From Nitrospirota bacterium (GTDB lineage Bacteria > JACPQY01): a DNA stretch of 64,000 nt. The stretch is from the NCBI GenBank assembly GCA_016180645.1, contig JACPAV010000002.1:300628-364627 (forward strand), written 5' to 3'. A program made the position numbers and the translations under genes. Position 1 is the stretch's first letter. Every line of letters starts with the position of its first letter. Below, in pieces: positions 8,940 to 17,808 of the stretch. The notes under the pieces are model-generated. The model saw only the letters and a program-made list of their open reading frames with translations, was not told the origin of the DNA and ran no database searches.

Positions 8940-9077
8940 TCATCTTCTCCCTCGAATCCGCTGGAGTTCATCAGGGTCGATTTCAATATCCTTTAGAATG
9001 GAGCGTATCGTTCCTCGTCGAAGGTCCTCCCCGCGATGAACAGGTACGACGGTGGCCCTACCATCTTCGTCAATCTG
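8940..9077 (-). pseudogene. hicA: C-terminal remnant of a HicA-type toxin
   Basis: The minus-strand frame reads DEDGRATVVPVHRGEDLRRG then TIRSILKDIEIDPDELQ and stops at 8940. This is the characteristic C-terminal half of HicA mRNA interferases (VPVH, then GTxRSIL). The frame is lost exactly where the palindromic repeat begins at about 9077, with an in-frame stop inside the repeat. No hicB follows in 8682-8940. The remaining part of the 8682-9177 gap shows no other gene. Confidence 0.7.
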
Positions 9078-9168
9078 GGGACACCATACCTATTTTCACG
9101 AACTGAGTAAGGTGTCCCCCGATTCCCCCTTCTGTTTTCATGAAATGAGTAAGGTGCCCCCCGATTCC
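9077..9168. repeat. Palindromic REP-like repeat, one full and one half copy
   Basis: The left arm GGGGACACCATAC and right arm GTAAGGTGTCCCC are inverted repeats with one mismatch, separated by about 20 nt (9077-9120). A second right half (GAGTAAGGTGCCCCCCGATT) follows at 9146-9165. Related copies are at 9941-9996 and 21552-21603. The type resembles RAYT-associated REP sequences. Confidence 0.7.
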
Positions 9169-9177
9169 GAAAATAAT

Positions 9178-9933
9178 TTAGAAGAATGGGGCGGAATCGA
9201 GCGATGATCGGCTTGTCGGTGGATTTAGCCGGTACTGTTTTGCGACCGATTGAACGGCCTCGAGGTACCAGTCGGGTGCTAAGGGACTAACTAACACCTT
9301 CTCTATCAACAAATTTAGTTCGACCTGAACGAGCGTACCCTGGTCTGGCGGAACTGCCTCAAAGTCATACACAACCATACGGGGAGGTCGAGCCGACTTA
9401 CTTCTCTTATATTTCAATGGCCAGTCGTCGGTTAGAATTGCCCGCAACTCACGTTCATGCTCGAATGATTTTCTTTTGTATAGGAATGGAGCGATGTACA
9501 TGTCTTCAGGAATGGGCTGAGTCGCATAGTCGACATACGCAACCTTCCCACACAAAATACTTTCATGCAGCAACCTGCGTAATCGCCCGAATGTAGATTG
9601 AATGGCTATCGCCTTGCCTGAATCCGAATAGAGGCGCCACATTGCCTCTGACTCACCATCGTTTATATGCCAGCAGCTCACCTTGGTCCACTGGCGAATC
9701 GACTCTCGAAAAAGTGATTGAACTTCTCGAATCTCCTTTGGAGTTCTTGACTTGGAATTGCGGTTGCTCTTATTTGCTATCGGCAACGAGCCTTCGTGCG
9801 CATCCGCCAACGTCGAAACTCGTGAGAAATATAAGCCCCCCTTGGCCAACATGGATACAAATTTGGCGAAATCCATGTAACGCCAGATCCTGACCTTGGG
9901 ATTTCCAGGCTCCCGGATATTGGGATGGATCAT
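9178..9933 (-). CDS. DUF2971-family protein
   Basis: The product is 251 residues from the ATG at 9933 (MIHPNIREPGNPKVRIWRYM). The family pattern is present: YFSRVSTLADAHEG, SCWHIN, ESEAMWRLYSDSGKAIAIQS, GKVAYVDYA and KRKSFEHERELRAIL. An upstream start at 9969 would lie inside the repeat. DUF2971 proteins have no settled function and are often found in accessory or defence regions. The gene is bracketed by direct copies of the palindromic repeat (9077-9120 and 9941-9996). Confidence 0.7.
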   Translation of the reverse strand: MIHPNIREPGNPKVRIWRYMDFAKFVSMLAKGGLYFSRVSTLADAHEGSLPIANKSNRNSKSRTPKEIREVQSLFRESIRQWTKVSCWHINDGESEAMWRLYSDSGKAIAIQSTFGRLRRLLHESILCGKVAYVDYATQPIPEDMYIAPFLYKRKSFEHERELRAILTDDWPLKYKRSKSARPPRMVVYDFEAVPPDQGTLVQVELNLLIEKVLVSPLAPDWYLEAVQSVAKQYRLNPPTSRSSLDSAPFF

Positions 9934-9940
9934 CTTCTTT

Positions 9941-9996
9941 CGATCTGGGGGCATCATACCTATTTTCATGAATTGAGTAAGGTGTCCCCCGATTTC
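9941..9996. repeat. Palindromic REP-like repeat, upstream side of the DUF2971 gene
   Basis: The arms GGGGGCATCATAC and GTAAGGTGTCCCCC flank a short spacer. It has the same orientation as the copy at 9077, so the DUF2971 gene lies between direct copies. A run of GATTTCCCC units follows up to about 10010. Confidence 0.7.
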
Positions 9997-10050
9997 CCCG
10001 ATTTCCCCAATTTCGAAAGGACGGGGGTAAGCTCCCTTTCCATCAGCCGC

Positions 10051-10968
10051 TCAAAGAATCTCGTGGATGCGAAGGTAGATGTTGCCAGTTTGCGACGCCT
10101 CTCTGCGCTTTCTCAGGAGAAGCTGAATGAGATCAATGCGCCCTTCCAGAACCGCCATCAGATCGCTGCCGTCTACAAGCAGCATCATCCGGCGGCCGGA
10201 CGAGTGAGCCCTTACGCCGTCCTCCGAGAAACCATTGATCGAGAGGAAGAACCCCAGGGTGTTGTCGAGCTTACGGGCCAGCTTCCCGGCAAGAACATCC
10301 AGGTCTGCCGCACCGATAGCCTCCTGCTGCCACTTGCCCTCGAATAGGTAATCCGTAGCGTCGAAGGTGAAGGCCCCGTCGATCTGCTCTCCGACGATCT
10401 TGAAAGACGCGCGGGGGTCCAGATCAAAGAGTTCAAACAGCTCGCGAATGATCTTCTCCAAGCGGTAGCCGCGCTGCTGCGGCTCTTGGGAGTTCAAGAG
10501 GCTGAAGTATTCCTTTGTCAGATCCTCCAGCTTGGACCGGACGGCTGTCGTCCGGAGCATCTCCTCATGCGCTTTCCGCCGTCGCTCCTCCATCCGCTTC
10601 TGCTCGTCAAACAGAGCTTCGTGGGCTTCTGTCAGTTTCCGAAGCGCCCGTACGGACGCACGAGCTGCGGCAGCCTTCTCCTTTCCGCCCTCAAGACGCT
10701 CCAGATGCGAGAAGTCGTCGACTCTCGCGACCTCTGCCATCAACCTGAGGATGTCCGCCTGGTATTCATCCTGCCGGCGCTCAAGAAAGCCAATCAACTC
10801 GCTGACGATGTTCCTCTTGTAGTCACCCCAATTTAGACGGCTCAGCAAGGCCGGGTTGGTGACCGTGGTCGTCAGGAAGCTCCTGAGATCGCCCTTGTAC
10901 CAGTAGAGATTGGTCAGAGCATCTTTGAGAGCGACGATCGCGGCTGACGCGATCTTCTTGGTCGACAT
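10051..10968 (-). CDS. PD-(D/E)XK restriction-endonuclease-like protein with helical N-terminal domain
   Basis: The product is 305 residues. Residues 1-95 form a helical domain (KDALTNLYWYKGDLRSFL, then NWGDYKRNIVSELIGFLERR), 100-160 a charged coiled coil, and 165-300 a nuclease-like domain. The likely catalytic set is E171/E176, D197 in GEQIDGAF and E210-x-K212 in YLFEGKWQQ. Restriction-endonuclease-like (Mrr/RE_Mrr-type) proteins have this order. It is a single gene with no methylase beside it, suggesting a type IV or abortive-infection-style effector; this is inference. The dndCDE island is 11 kb away. Confidence 0.65.
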   Translation of the reverse strand: MSTKKIASAAIVALKDALTNLYWYKGDLRSFLTTTVTNPALLSRLNWGDYKRNIVSELIGFLERRQDEYQADILRLMAEVARVDDFSHLERLEGGKEKAAAARASVRALRKLTEAHEALFDEQKRMEERRRKAHEEMLRTTAVRSKLEDLTKEYFSLLNSQEPQQRGYRLEKIIRELFELFDLDPRASFKIVGEQIDGAFTFDATDYLFEGKWQQEAIGAADLDVLAGKLARKLDNTLGFFLSINGFSEDGVRAHSSGRRMMLLVDGSDLMAVLEGRIDLIQLLLRKRREASQTGNIYLRIHEIL

Positions 10969-11226
10969 GTGCGTCTCTAGTGTTCCTCCAGGTGGCTAAC
11001 GCTCCGGTTCAGCGGCGGCGGAACGCCGTCCGTGCATTTGGGGCGTGCATTTGGGGTCAACTCCACACACTTGACAGAACGGACGGTCGGGTCAGTCCGA
11101 CGGGAGCGGAGTGCCTTGTGTACAGAGTGTAGAGCTCCTCCCAATACTTGCCTTGCTTGGTCCCCCAACATCGGATGGAAGATTCCCACGGCGGTCTTGG
11201 TGCTGTCAAGCGCGGGGAAAGCACAT
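10969..11226. other. Intergenic gap with degenerate REP-like sequence
   Basis: No gene is seen. A short direct repeat, GTGCATTTGGGGCGTGCATTTGGGG, occupies about 11032-11056 and runs into GTCAACTCCACACACTTGACA, which resembles the TTGACCCC-type repeats near 21760. The rest carries no recognisable feature. Confidence 0.4.
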
Positions 11227-11256
11227 TTGAAAACCGCAGGAGGGGTCTGATAGAGT
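11227..11256 (+). promoter_or_regulatory. Candidate promoter of rfbA
   Basis: TTGAAA (11227-11232) and TAGAGT (11251-11256) are 18 nt apart. The -10 box ends 9 nt before the rfbA ATG, so the transcript would be almost leaderless. Confidence 0.35.
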
Positions 11257-11265
11257 GAAACCCTC

Positions 11266-12330
11266 ATGAAAGGTCTCATCCTCAGCGGCGGGAAGGGCAC
11301 GCGGCTCCGCCCGATGACGTACACGAGCGCGAAGCAACTCCTCCCCGTTGCCAATAAGCCGATCATCTTCTATGGAATTGAAGCTCTCCGCGAAGCGGGA
11401 ATCGTAGACATCGGAATCATTGTCGGAGAAACCAAGAAGGAAATCGTCGAAGCGGTGGGCGACGGCTCGCGATGGGGCGTGTCGATCACGTACATCGAGC
11501 AGGACGCCCCCCTCGGACTGGCCCACGCGGTCAAGACGGCCCGAGACTATCTCAAGAAAGATCGTTTCGTCATGTATCTCGGCGACAACCTCCTCCTCGA
11601 AGGCATCAAGAAGTGGGCCGACCTCTACAGCCAGGATAATGCTCATTCTCACATTCTGCTCGTGAAGGTGCCAAACCCGTCCTCCTTTGGAGTGGCCGAG
11701 GTGAAGGATGGGCGTGTGGTGAAGCTCGTCGAGAAACCGAAGCAGCCGAAGAGCGATCTCGCTCTGGTCGGGGTTTATTTCTTCGATCACCACGTGTTTG
11801 AGGCCGTGGATCAACTGAAACCCTCGGCGCGTGGCGAACTGGAAATTACCGATGCCATCCAGTGGCTCGTCGATCACGATTTCAAGGTCGTCCCCCACCA
11901 GATCACGGGGTGGTGGAAGGACACCGGCAAGCTGGAGGATATCCTGGAGGCAAACCGGATGGTGCTCGACAATCTCACGATGCGCGTGGAGGGAAAAGTC
12001 AGCGAGTCGTCACGCGTGGAATTCAAAGTTGTGATCGAGCAGGGCGCCGAAATCGTCGGCAGCGTCGTCCGCGGGCCCGCGATTATCGGCCGCGGGGCAC
12101 GGGTGGAGGGATCCTACGTCGGGCCTTTCACGGCCATCGGGGAGAATGCGGTGATCCAGAACAGCGAAGTGGAGCACAGCATCATCCTGGGAGGCAGCCG
12201 GATTCTCGATCTGGAAGGGCGCATTGAAGACAGCCTGGTGGGAAAGGACAGCGTGATCACACGGGCGAAGAAGTTCCCGCGGGTGCACCGGTTCATGATC
12301 GGAGACAGTTCCCAGGTCGAAATCGTTTGA
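11266..12330 (+). CDS. rfbA: Glucose-1-phosphate thymidylyltransferase, long form
   Basis: It makes dTDP-glucose from dTTP and glucose-1-phosphate, the first step of dTDP-sugar synthesis. The nucleotide-binding motif LSGGKGTRLRPMT is at residues 5-17 and YLGDNLL marks the metal-binding aspartate region. Residues about 245-354 form a left-handed beta-helix tail (IIGRGARVEGSYVGPFTAIG), which defines the long form of 350-355 residues. rfbB starts 7 nt after its stop, so the two are one operon. Confidence 0.95.
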   Translation: MKGLILSGGKGTRLRPMTYTSAKQLLPVANKPIIFYGIEALREAGIVDIGIIVGETKKEIVEAVGDGSRWGVSITYIEQDAPLGLAHAVKTARDYLKKDRFVMYLGDNLLLEGIKKWADLYSQDNAHSHILLVKVPNPSSFGVAEVKDGRVVKLVEKPKQPKSDLALVGVYFFDHHVFEAVDQLKPSARGELEITDAIQWLVDHDFKVVPHQITGWWKDTGKLEDILEANRMVLDNLTMRVEGKVSESSRVEFKVVIEQGAEIVGSVVRGPAIIGRGARVEGSYVGPFTAIGENAVIQNSEVEHSIILGGSRILDLEGRIEDSLVGKDSVITRAKKFPRVHRFMIGDSSQVEIV

Positions 12331-12337
12331 GGCGGAG

Positions 12338-13363
12338 ATGAAGCTGCTCGTCACAGGCGGCGCGGGTTTCATCGGGTCGGCGTTCATCCGGCTGGTTCTC
12401 CGCGAGAGAGCCGCATGGAGCGTCGTTAACGTCGACACGCTCACCTACGCGGGTAATCTGGAGAATCTTGCCGAGGTCGAAACCAACTCCCGGTACCAAT
12501 TCGTCAAGGCGGACATCACGGACGGCAAGGCGATCCAGGAGGTCCTATCGAACGGATTGGATGCCATTGTCCATTTTGCCGCCGAAAGTCACGTAGATCG
12601 GAGCATTCAGGACTCCCATCCGTTCATCGCCACCAACGTCCTCGGCACACAAATCCTCCTCGATGCGGCCCGCGCGCGCAAGGTTCCCCGTTTTCTCCAC
12701 ATATCCACCGATGAAGTCTACGGCTCACTCGGGGAGACAGGCCACTTCACCGAGGACAGCCCCTTGCAACCCAACAGCCCTTACGCGGCCACAAAAGCCG
12801 CCGCCGACCTTCTTGTGAGAGCCGCCTTCGTCACCCACAAGATGGGCGCTCTGATCACGCGCTCGTCCAACAACTACGGCCCCTACCAGTTTCCCGAGAA
12901 GCTCATCCCGCTCATGATCACGAATGCGATGGACGATCAGCCGCTTCCCGTCTACGGCAAGGGCGAGAACGTGCGGGATTGGACGTATGTGGACGACAAC
13001 GCGAGGGGGATCCTCACGGTTCTGGAGAAGGGCAAGGACGGCGAGGTGTACAACATCGGCGCCGGGGAGGAGCGGAGAAATCTCGAAATCTGTGAAATCA
13101 TCCTAAAGGAACTTGGGAAGTCTCGATCGCTCCTTCGTTTTGTGACGGATCGGCCGGGGCACGACTGGCGGTACGCGCTAAAGAGCGACAAGGTCCGTGC
13201 ACTCGGCTGGTCGCCCGCTCTCGATCTGCCGCGCGGCCTCCATCAAACCGTGGAATGGTACAAAGCCCAACGCACATGGTGGGAGCGCGTCAAGTCCGGC
13301 GAATACAAGAACTACTACGAACAGGCGTACGGTCGCAGGCTCCAGGCCGCTCGCGCTCGCTGA
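12338..13363 (+). CDS. rfbB: dTDP-glucose 4,6-dehydratase
   Basis: The enzyme turns dTDP-glucose into dTDP-4-keto-6-deoxyglucose. It is 341 residues with the Rossmann motif TGGAGFIGSAF near the start, HISTDEVYGSLGE with the catalytic Thr-Asp-Glu set and YAATKAAAD with the YxxxK pair. It is placed directly after rfbA and 6 nt before uvrC. The rest of the rhamnose pathway (rfbC, rfbD) is not in the window. Confidence 0.95.
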   Translation: MKLLVTGGAGFIGSAFIRLVLRERAAWSVVNVDTLTYAGNLENLAEVETNSRYQFVKADITDGKAIQEVLSNGLDAIVHFAAESHVDRSIQDSHPFIATNVLGTQILLDAARARKVPRFLHISTDEVYGSLGETGHFTEDSPLQPNSPYAATKAAADLLVRAAFVTHKMGALITRSSNNYGPYQFPEKLIPLMITNAMDDQPLPVYGKGENVRDWTYVDDNARGILTVLEKGKDGEVYNIGAGEERRNLEICEIILKELGKSRSLLRFVTDRPGHDWRYALKSDKVRALGWSPALDLPRGLHQTVEWYKAQRTWWERVKSGEYKNYYEQAYGRRLQAARAR

Positions 13364-13369
13364 CATGGC

Positions 13370-15214
13370 ATGAGCGCCGACAGCGCGCTCCTCGAAAAAA
13401 TCGGGCGGTTTCCCCACTCCCCTGGCGTTTACCTCATGAAATCGGCCCGCGGGGACGTTCTCTATGTCGGCAAATCCACCGACCTCCGCTCCCGCGTGAG
13501 GCAGTACTTCGCGGGACAGGATACCCGGCCGCGCATCCACTCCCTCATGAAACAAGTCTCCGATGTGGACTGCATCGTCACCGCGAGCGAAAAAGAGGCC
13601 CTCCTACTCGAAAATTCGCTGATCAAGGAGCACCAGGCTCCTTACAACGTGTCGTTCCGCGACGACAAGGACTATCTCTGGCTCAAGATGGACATGCGGC
13701 ATGATTTCCCCCGCCTGGTCTTCGTGCGCCGCCCCAAACACGATCAGTCCAAGCTATTCGGTCCCTTCGCCTCCGCGCGGGCGGCGCGGGAAACCGTCCG
13801 ATTCGTCAGCTCGATGTTCCCCCTCCGCACCTGCTCCGATTTCGAGTTCGCGAACCGGAGCCGACCCTGCCTCGAATACCAGATGATGCGATGTCCCGCC
13901 CCGTGCGTCGGCAACATAAGCCGGGAGGATTACGGGAATCGCGCCAGGGAGGCGATGCTATTCCTGAGCGGAAAGAGATCGGAGGTCGTGCGCGAGCTGG
14001 AAGCCGAGATGGCCGCCCTCTCCGCCGAGGAACGCTTCGAAGAGGCGGCCGCGGTCCGCGACCGGATCGACGCCATCCGGAAAACACTCGAACCGCAGTC
14101 GGTGAATCGGGCGGAATCCCAGGACCAGGACGTGCTAGGCATGGCGAGAGAGGCCGATCGGTTGACCGTCATCCTCATGGCCATCCGGCAGGGGAAACTG
14201 ACGGACACCAAGACCTACCACCGGCACGATGTTATGGAAGACGATCCCGAAGTTCTGGCCGCGTTTCTCTTGCAGCACTACGAGAAGAACGCCGTCCCAA
14301 GTCAGATTCTGCTCCCTTTTTCCGTTGCCGGCATGGAAGAGATGCAGGGGGAACTGAAATCCAAGGCCCTGCACGCGGTATCTCTGGAGGTTCCGGAGAG
14401 GGGCATGCGCAAGTCGCTGACCGAACTGGCGAGGAAGAATGCGGAGAATGCGCTTCAAATCGCCCGGCGGGAAGAGGAGCGGAATCATGATCTGCTTGCC
14501 GGTCTCCAAAAAGAGCTCTCTCTCCGGAATTTCCCCGCCGTGATGGACTGTCTGGACATCTCCAACATTTCGGGCGAGCACGCCGTGGGATCGGCCGTTG
14601 TCTTCAGAGACGGGATTGCGTCGAAAAAAGATTACCGGAAGTTCCGTGTTCGCCTTCGGACGTCGGATGGAACCACGCTCGTGGATGACTACGCCATGAT
14701 GCGCGAGGTGGTCCGTCGAAGATACGCGCGCCTTCTCCGGGAGTCCAAACCGCTGCCGGATTTGATCGTCATTGATGGCGGACGAGGGCACGTCGAGGCT
14801 GCCCGCACTGTTTTGGCGGAGTTGAACGCGGAGACTGATCTGATCGGCTTGGCGAAGGACAAGGAATCAGGAGTCCAGCCCCGTGTGGATAGGGTTTACA
14901 AGGCCGGGGCCGTCGCCCCAATCATCCTTTCAAGCAACGCGGCGGCCGCCTTCGTTCTGATGCGGTTGAGGGACGAAGCGCACCGGTTCGCCATCACCTA
15001 CCATCGGGTCCTGAGATCGAAAAACACCATCGCCGGCGAACTTGAAAAGATTCCGGGAATCGGGCCGAAGACCTTGCGAAAAATCATGCGGGCATTTGGA
15101 AGCCCGGACGCAGTGAAAAAGGCCACAGTGGAGGATCTTGTGGGCAGGGGGAAACTGCATGCGGCACTCGCCGATCGATTGTATCGCCACTTTCATCCTG
15201 AGACACCCGCCTGA
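13370..15214 (+). CDS. uvrC: Excinuclease ABC subunit C
   Basis: UvrC cuts DNA on both sides of a lesion in nucleotide excision repair. The 614-residue protein has the GIY-YIG nuclease (GVYLMKSARGDVLYVGKST) at residues 20-100, a UvrB-binding UVR motif (ERFEEAAAVRDRIDAI) near 225, an RNase H-like nuclease (MDCLDISNISGEHAVGSAV and IVIDGGRGHVEAA) and a C-terminal helix-hairpin-helix (IPGIGPKTLRKIMRAFGS). Length is normal. It is probably cotranscribed with rfbB and comEC. Confidence 0.97.
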   Translation: MSADSALLEKIGRFPHSPGVYLMKSARGDVLYVGKSTDLRSRVRQYFAGQDTRPRIHSLMKQVSDVDCIVTASEKEALLLENSLIKEHQAPYNVSFRDDKDYLWLKMDMRHDFPRLVFVRRPKHDQSKLFGPFASARAARETVRFVSSMFPLRTCSDFEFANRSRPCLEYQMMRCPAPCVGNISREDYGNRAREAMLFLSGKRSEVVRELEAEMAALSAEERFEEAAAVRDRIDAIRKTLEPQSVNRAESQDQDVLGMAREADRLTVILMAIRQGKLTDTKTYHRHDVMEDDPEVLAAFLLQHYEKNAVPSQILLPFSVAGMEEMQGELKSKALHAVSLEVPERGMRKSLTELARKNAENALQIARREEERNHDLLAGLQKELSLRNFPAVMDCLDISNISGEHAVGSAVVFRDGIASKKDYRKFRVRLRTSDGTTLVDDYAMMREVVRRRYARLLRESKPLPDLIVIDGGRGHVEAARTVLAELNAETDLIGLAKDKESGVQPRVDRVYKAGAVAPIILSSNAAAAFVLMRLRDEAHRFAITYHRVLRSKNTIAGELEKIPGIGPKTLRKIMRAFGSPDAVKKATVEDLVGRGKLHAALADRLYRHFHPETPA

Positions 15215-15229
15215 TCCTGGGCGCATGCC

Positions 15230-17668
15230 GTGAATCCGCCGCCTCCACGGCAGGCCACGCCGCTCATTCAATCCCTCTTCCTTCAGCCGCTCATCGTGTG
15301 TCTGGCCGGTGTCGCAATCGGCATCCTCCTCTCGTCATCCATCCATTTCTCGCTCCCCATCCTTCTCATTCTGGATGCCATTCTCGTATTGCCCCTGATT
15401 TGGACTCACACCAAACCCACGCTCTACCTCTTCCTGCTCCTCGCGACGGCCGCCTTATTCGGAGCAGCAAGGACAAGGGCATCCCTCACCCCTCCAGCCT
15501 CAGACGACGTTTCCAAGTCGGATTCCAGCAAGTCGGTCATTCTCGAAGGTCAGATCGACGAGGTTCCGGATCTGACCCGCAATGGAACACGCTTTGTGCT
15601 CCGCGCCACCAGGCGGATTCTGGGTCCGGCGGAATGGCAGCCGCTCACCGGGCGAATCCTCATCTACCTGCCGGAGAAGATTCCCGATCTCGCTTTCGGC
15701 GACAGGCTCCGAGCACGCGTGAAGGTCTCGCCACCCCGGAACTACCGGACGCCCGGGGCGTTTGACTACGTCCGGCACCTGGAACGTCGGAACATCCATG
15801 TTGTGGGCTATGTGCATGACAGCCGTCACCTCGCCGTGCTCGGTGATCGGCCCTCGACCGGTTTTCGCGGTTGGATCCTTCGCGTTCGGAATCGATTGGA
15901 TGACGCACTCTCCCGCCACTTCCCGCCGCGATCGGCGGGCCTGGCCAAGGCCTTCCTCATCGGCCGGCGCGACGCTCTGTCCGAGCAGGATGAAGATATT
16001 TTCCGCCGGGCGGGCGTTGTTCACATTCTATCCGTGTCCGGACTGCACATGGGCGTGGTGGGCCTGTCGGTCTTCGCCGTTCTCTGGCGCCTTCTCGCCG
16101 CGATTCCGGGGCTTGCGCTGCGAATGTCCGTCCGAAAAATGGCGGCCGTGTTCGCCATCGGGCCGACGGTCTTGTACCTCTTCCTCTCCGGAGCGGAACC
16201 GCCGGCCGTCCGCTCCACTCTCCTGATCGGGCTTTTCTGCATGGCCCAGTTGGTGGAGAGGCCGAAAGAACCGTTCCACGCCCTCGCTGTTTCGGCGCTC
16301 ATCATGCTGGTTGCCCGCCCCCTTCTTCTGTTCGACATTTCATTCCAGCTCACGTTTCTCTCTGTCCTCGGCATTCTGATGGCCATGCACGGCTTTCCCG
16401 TCCTGGAGTTCGATGCTGAAGGTATCACTCGCATCTTGTTCAAACCGATCCGGGGGCTTATTCAGGGCCTGACCGCCACGATCGGGGCCACGCTGCTTAC
16501 CGCTCCGCTCGTCCTTCAAGCGTTCAACCTTTTCTCTCCGGTCGCCATTCTCTCGAACCTGGTGATCGCGCCCCTGTCGAGCGTGGCCGTCGTTCTTCTC
16601 CTCCTGCTGACGCCTGCGGCCCTGTCGGGATCGTCCATCCTTCCGGTCCTAATCACCCCGGTTCAGGCCCTCCTGAATGGAATCACGGATTGCGCGAAGC
16701 TCCTCTCCAATCTCCCCGCCGCCTCCCTCTGGCTGCCGGAACCCACCCTCACAGAAACCTGCCTCCTTGTCACCCTGGGCACAAGCCTCCTGTTGATCCG
16801 GAGGCGCGTGGGACGCGCAGGGCTCGCGCTCTCAGTTCTTGGCCTGGGCGCGGTTATGGGCGGAGGCTTCCTCCACGAACACCGTGCGGGGACCTTCAAG
16901 GCCGTCTTCCTCGATGTCGGGCAGGGAGACTCCGCCTGGGTCCGGCTTCCCTCGGGTAAGACCATGCTGATCGATGCCGGTGGAGGGGCCTTTCAGACCT
17001 TCGACGTGGGAAAAAACGTCGTGGCCCGATACCTCTGGTTGCGAAAACAACTCCGCGTGGATGTTCTGGCCATTTCGCATCCTCATCCGGACCACGCGGA
17101 TGGGGCAAAGTTCATCCTCGAACACTTTCGGGTCGGGGAGCTGTGGACATCGCCCGAATTCCCCGGCCCGGACGGCTACGGTGCCGAACTTCTGGACATC
17201 GCAAAGCACAAGGGAATCCCCCACCGCGTGCTCCAGGCAGGGGACGTCGCATGGCAGGGACCGAGCGAGATCATCCGCGCTCTTGCACCGCCGACGGCGC
17301 TTTACGATGACGTCAACGACAACTCACTGGTACTCCGAATTGATGCGGATGGCGCGAACGCACTTTTCCCCGGCGATATCGGAACCCGATCCGAAACCCG
17401 GATGTGGCTCGCCGGTGAGGATCTACACGCCGCTTTGCTTAAAGTCCCTCACCACGGCTCGCGCACCTCCAGTTCGGAAGCGTTTCTGCAAGCGGTCCTC
17501 CCGAAGCATGCGGTCGTTTCGGTGGGAGCGGACAATCGATACGGACTTCCCGATGAAGAAATCTTGGAGCGAATTGCTAAGGTTGGTGCTGAAGTTGTGC
17601 GATTGGATCAGACCGGCGCCGTCGCCTTCGAATGGAAGAATGGAAAATGGCAAAGGGCGACTCCATAG
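15230..17668 (+). CDS. comEC: DNA internalisation protein ComEC/Rec2
   Basis: This is an 812-residue inner-membrane channel for single-stranded DNA uptake. Two N-terminal membrane helices and the DUF4131 soluble domain are followed by the competence domain (AFLIGRRDALSEQ, then VHILSVSGLHMGVVGL) with many membrane spans. From about residue 550 a metallo-beta-lactamase domain follows (LDVGQGDSAWV, ISHPHPDHADG with the HxHxDH metal motif, LLKVPHHGSRTS). The start is a GTG at 15230, 15 nt after uvrC. The protein looks complete. Confidence 0.95.
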   Translation: MNPPPPRQATPLIQSLFLQPLIVCLAGVAIGILLSSSIHFSLPILLILDAILVLPLIWTHTKPTLYLFLLLATAALFGAARTRASLTPPASDDVSKSDSSKSVILEGQIDEVPDLTRNGTRFVLRATRRILGPAEWQPLTGRILIYLPEKIPDLAFGDRLRARVKVSPPRNYRTPGAFDYVRHLERRNIHVVGYVHDSRHLAVLGDRPSTGFRGWILRVRNRLDDALSRHFPPRSAGLAKAFLIGRRDALSEQDEDIFRRAGVVHILSVSGLHMGVVGLSVFAVLWRLLAAIPGLALRMSVRKMAAVFAIGPTVLYLFLSGAEPPAVRSTLLIGLFCMAQLVERPKEPFHALAVSALIMLVARPLLLFDISFQLTFLSVLGILMAMHGFPVLEFDAEGITRILFKPIRGLIQGLTATIGATLLTAPLVLQAFNLFSPVAILSNLVIAPLSSVAVVLLLLLTPAALSGSSILPVLITPVQALLNGITDCAKLLSNLPAASLWLPEPTLTETCLLVTLGTSLLLIRRRVGRAGLALSVLGLGAVMGGGFLHEHRAGTFKAVFLDVGQGDSAWVRLPSGKTMLIDAGGGAFQTFDVGKNVVARYLWLRKQLRVDVLAISHPHPDHADGAKFILEHFRVGELWTSPEFPGPDGYGAELLDIAKHKGIPHRVLQAGDVAWQGPSEIIRALAPPTALYDDVNDNSLVLRIDADGANALFPGDIGTRSETRMWLAGEDLHAALLKVPHHGSRTSSSEAFLQAVLPKHAVVSVGADNRYGLPDEEILERIAKVGAEVVRLDQTGAVAFEWKNGKWQRATP

Positions 17669-17808
17669 TCACCCTTTGAAACTCTATCCCTGTATTCAGC
17701 CAGAACGCCCTCCGTCCTGCCGAAGGCCACCGTCGCCTTATCTGATCGTCAGAACTCGGCCAAAGTTTAGCGTTTTACACTCGGGGCCTTCTCCGCAACA
17801 ATGCGCGC

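Noticed and set aside
9077-9996. Insertion sequence carrying DUF2971 as transposase
   Set aside because: DUF2971 is not a transposase and the repeats are palindromic REP-like units rather than IS ends; no target duplication was recognised.
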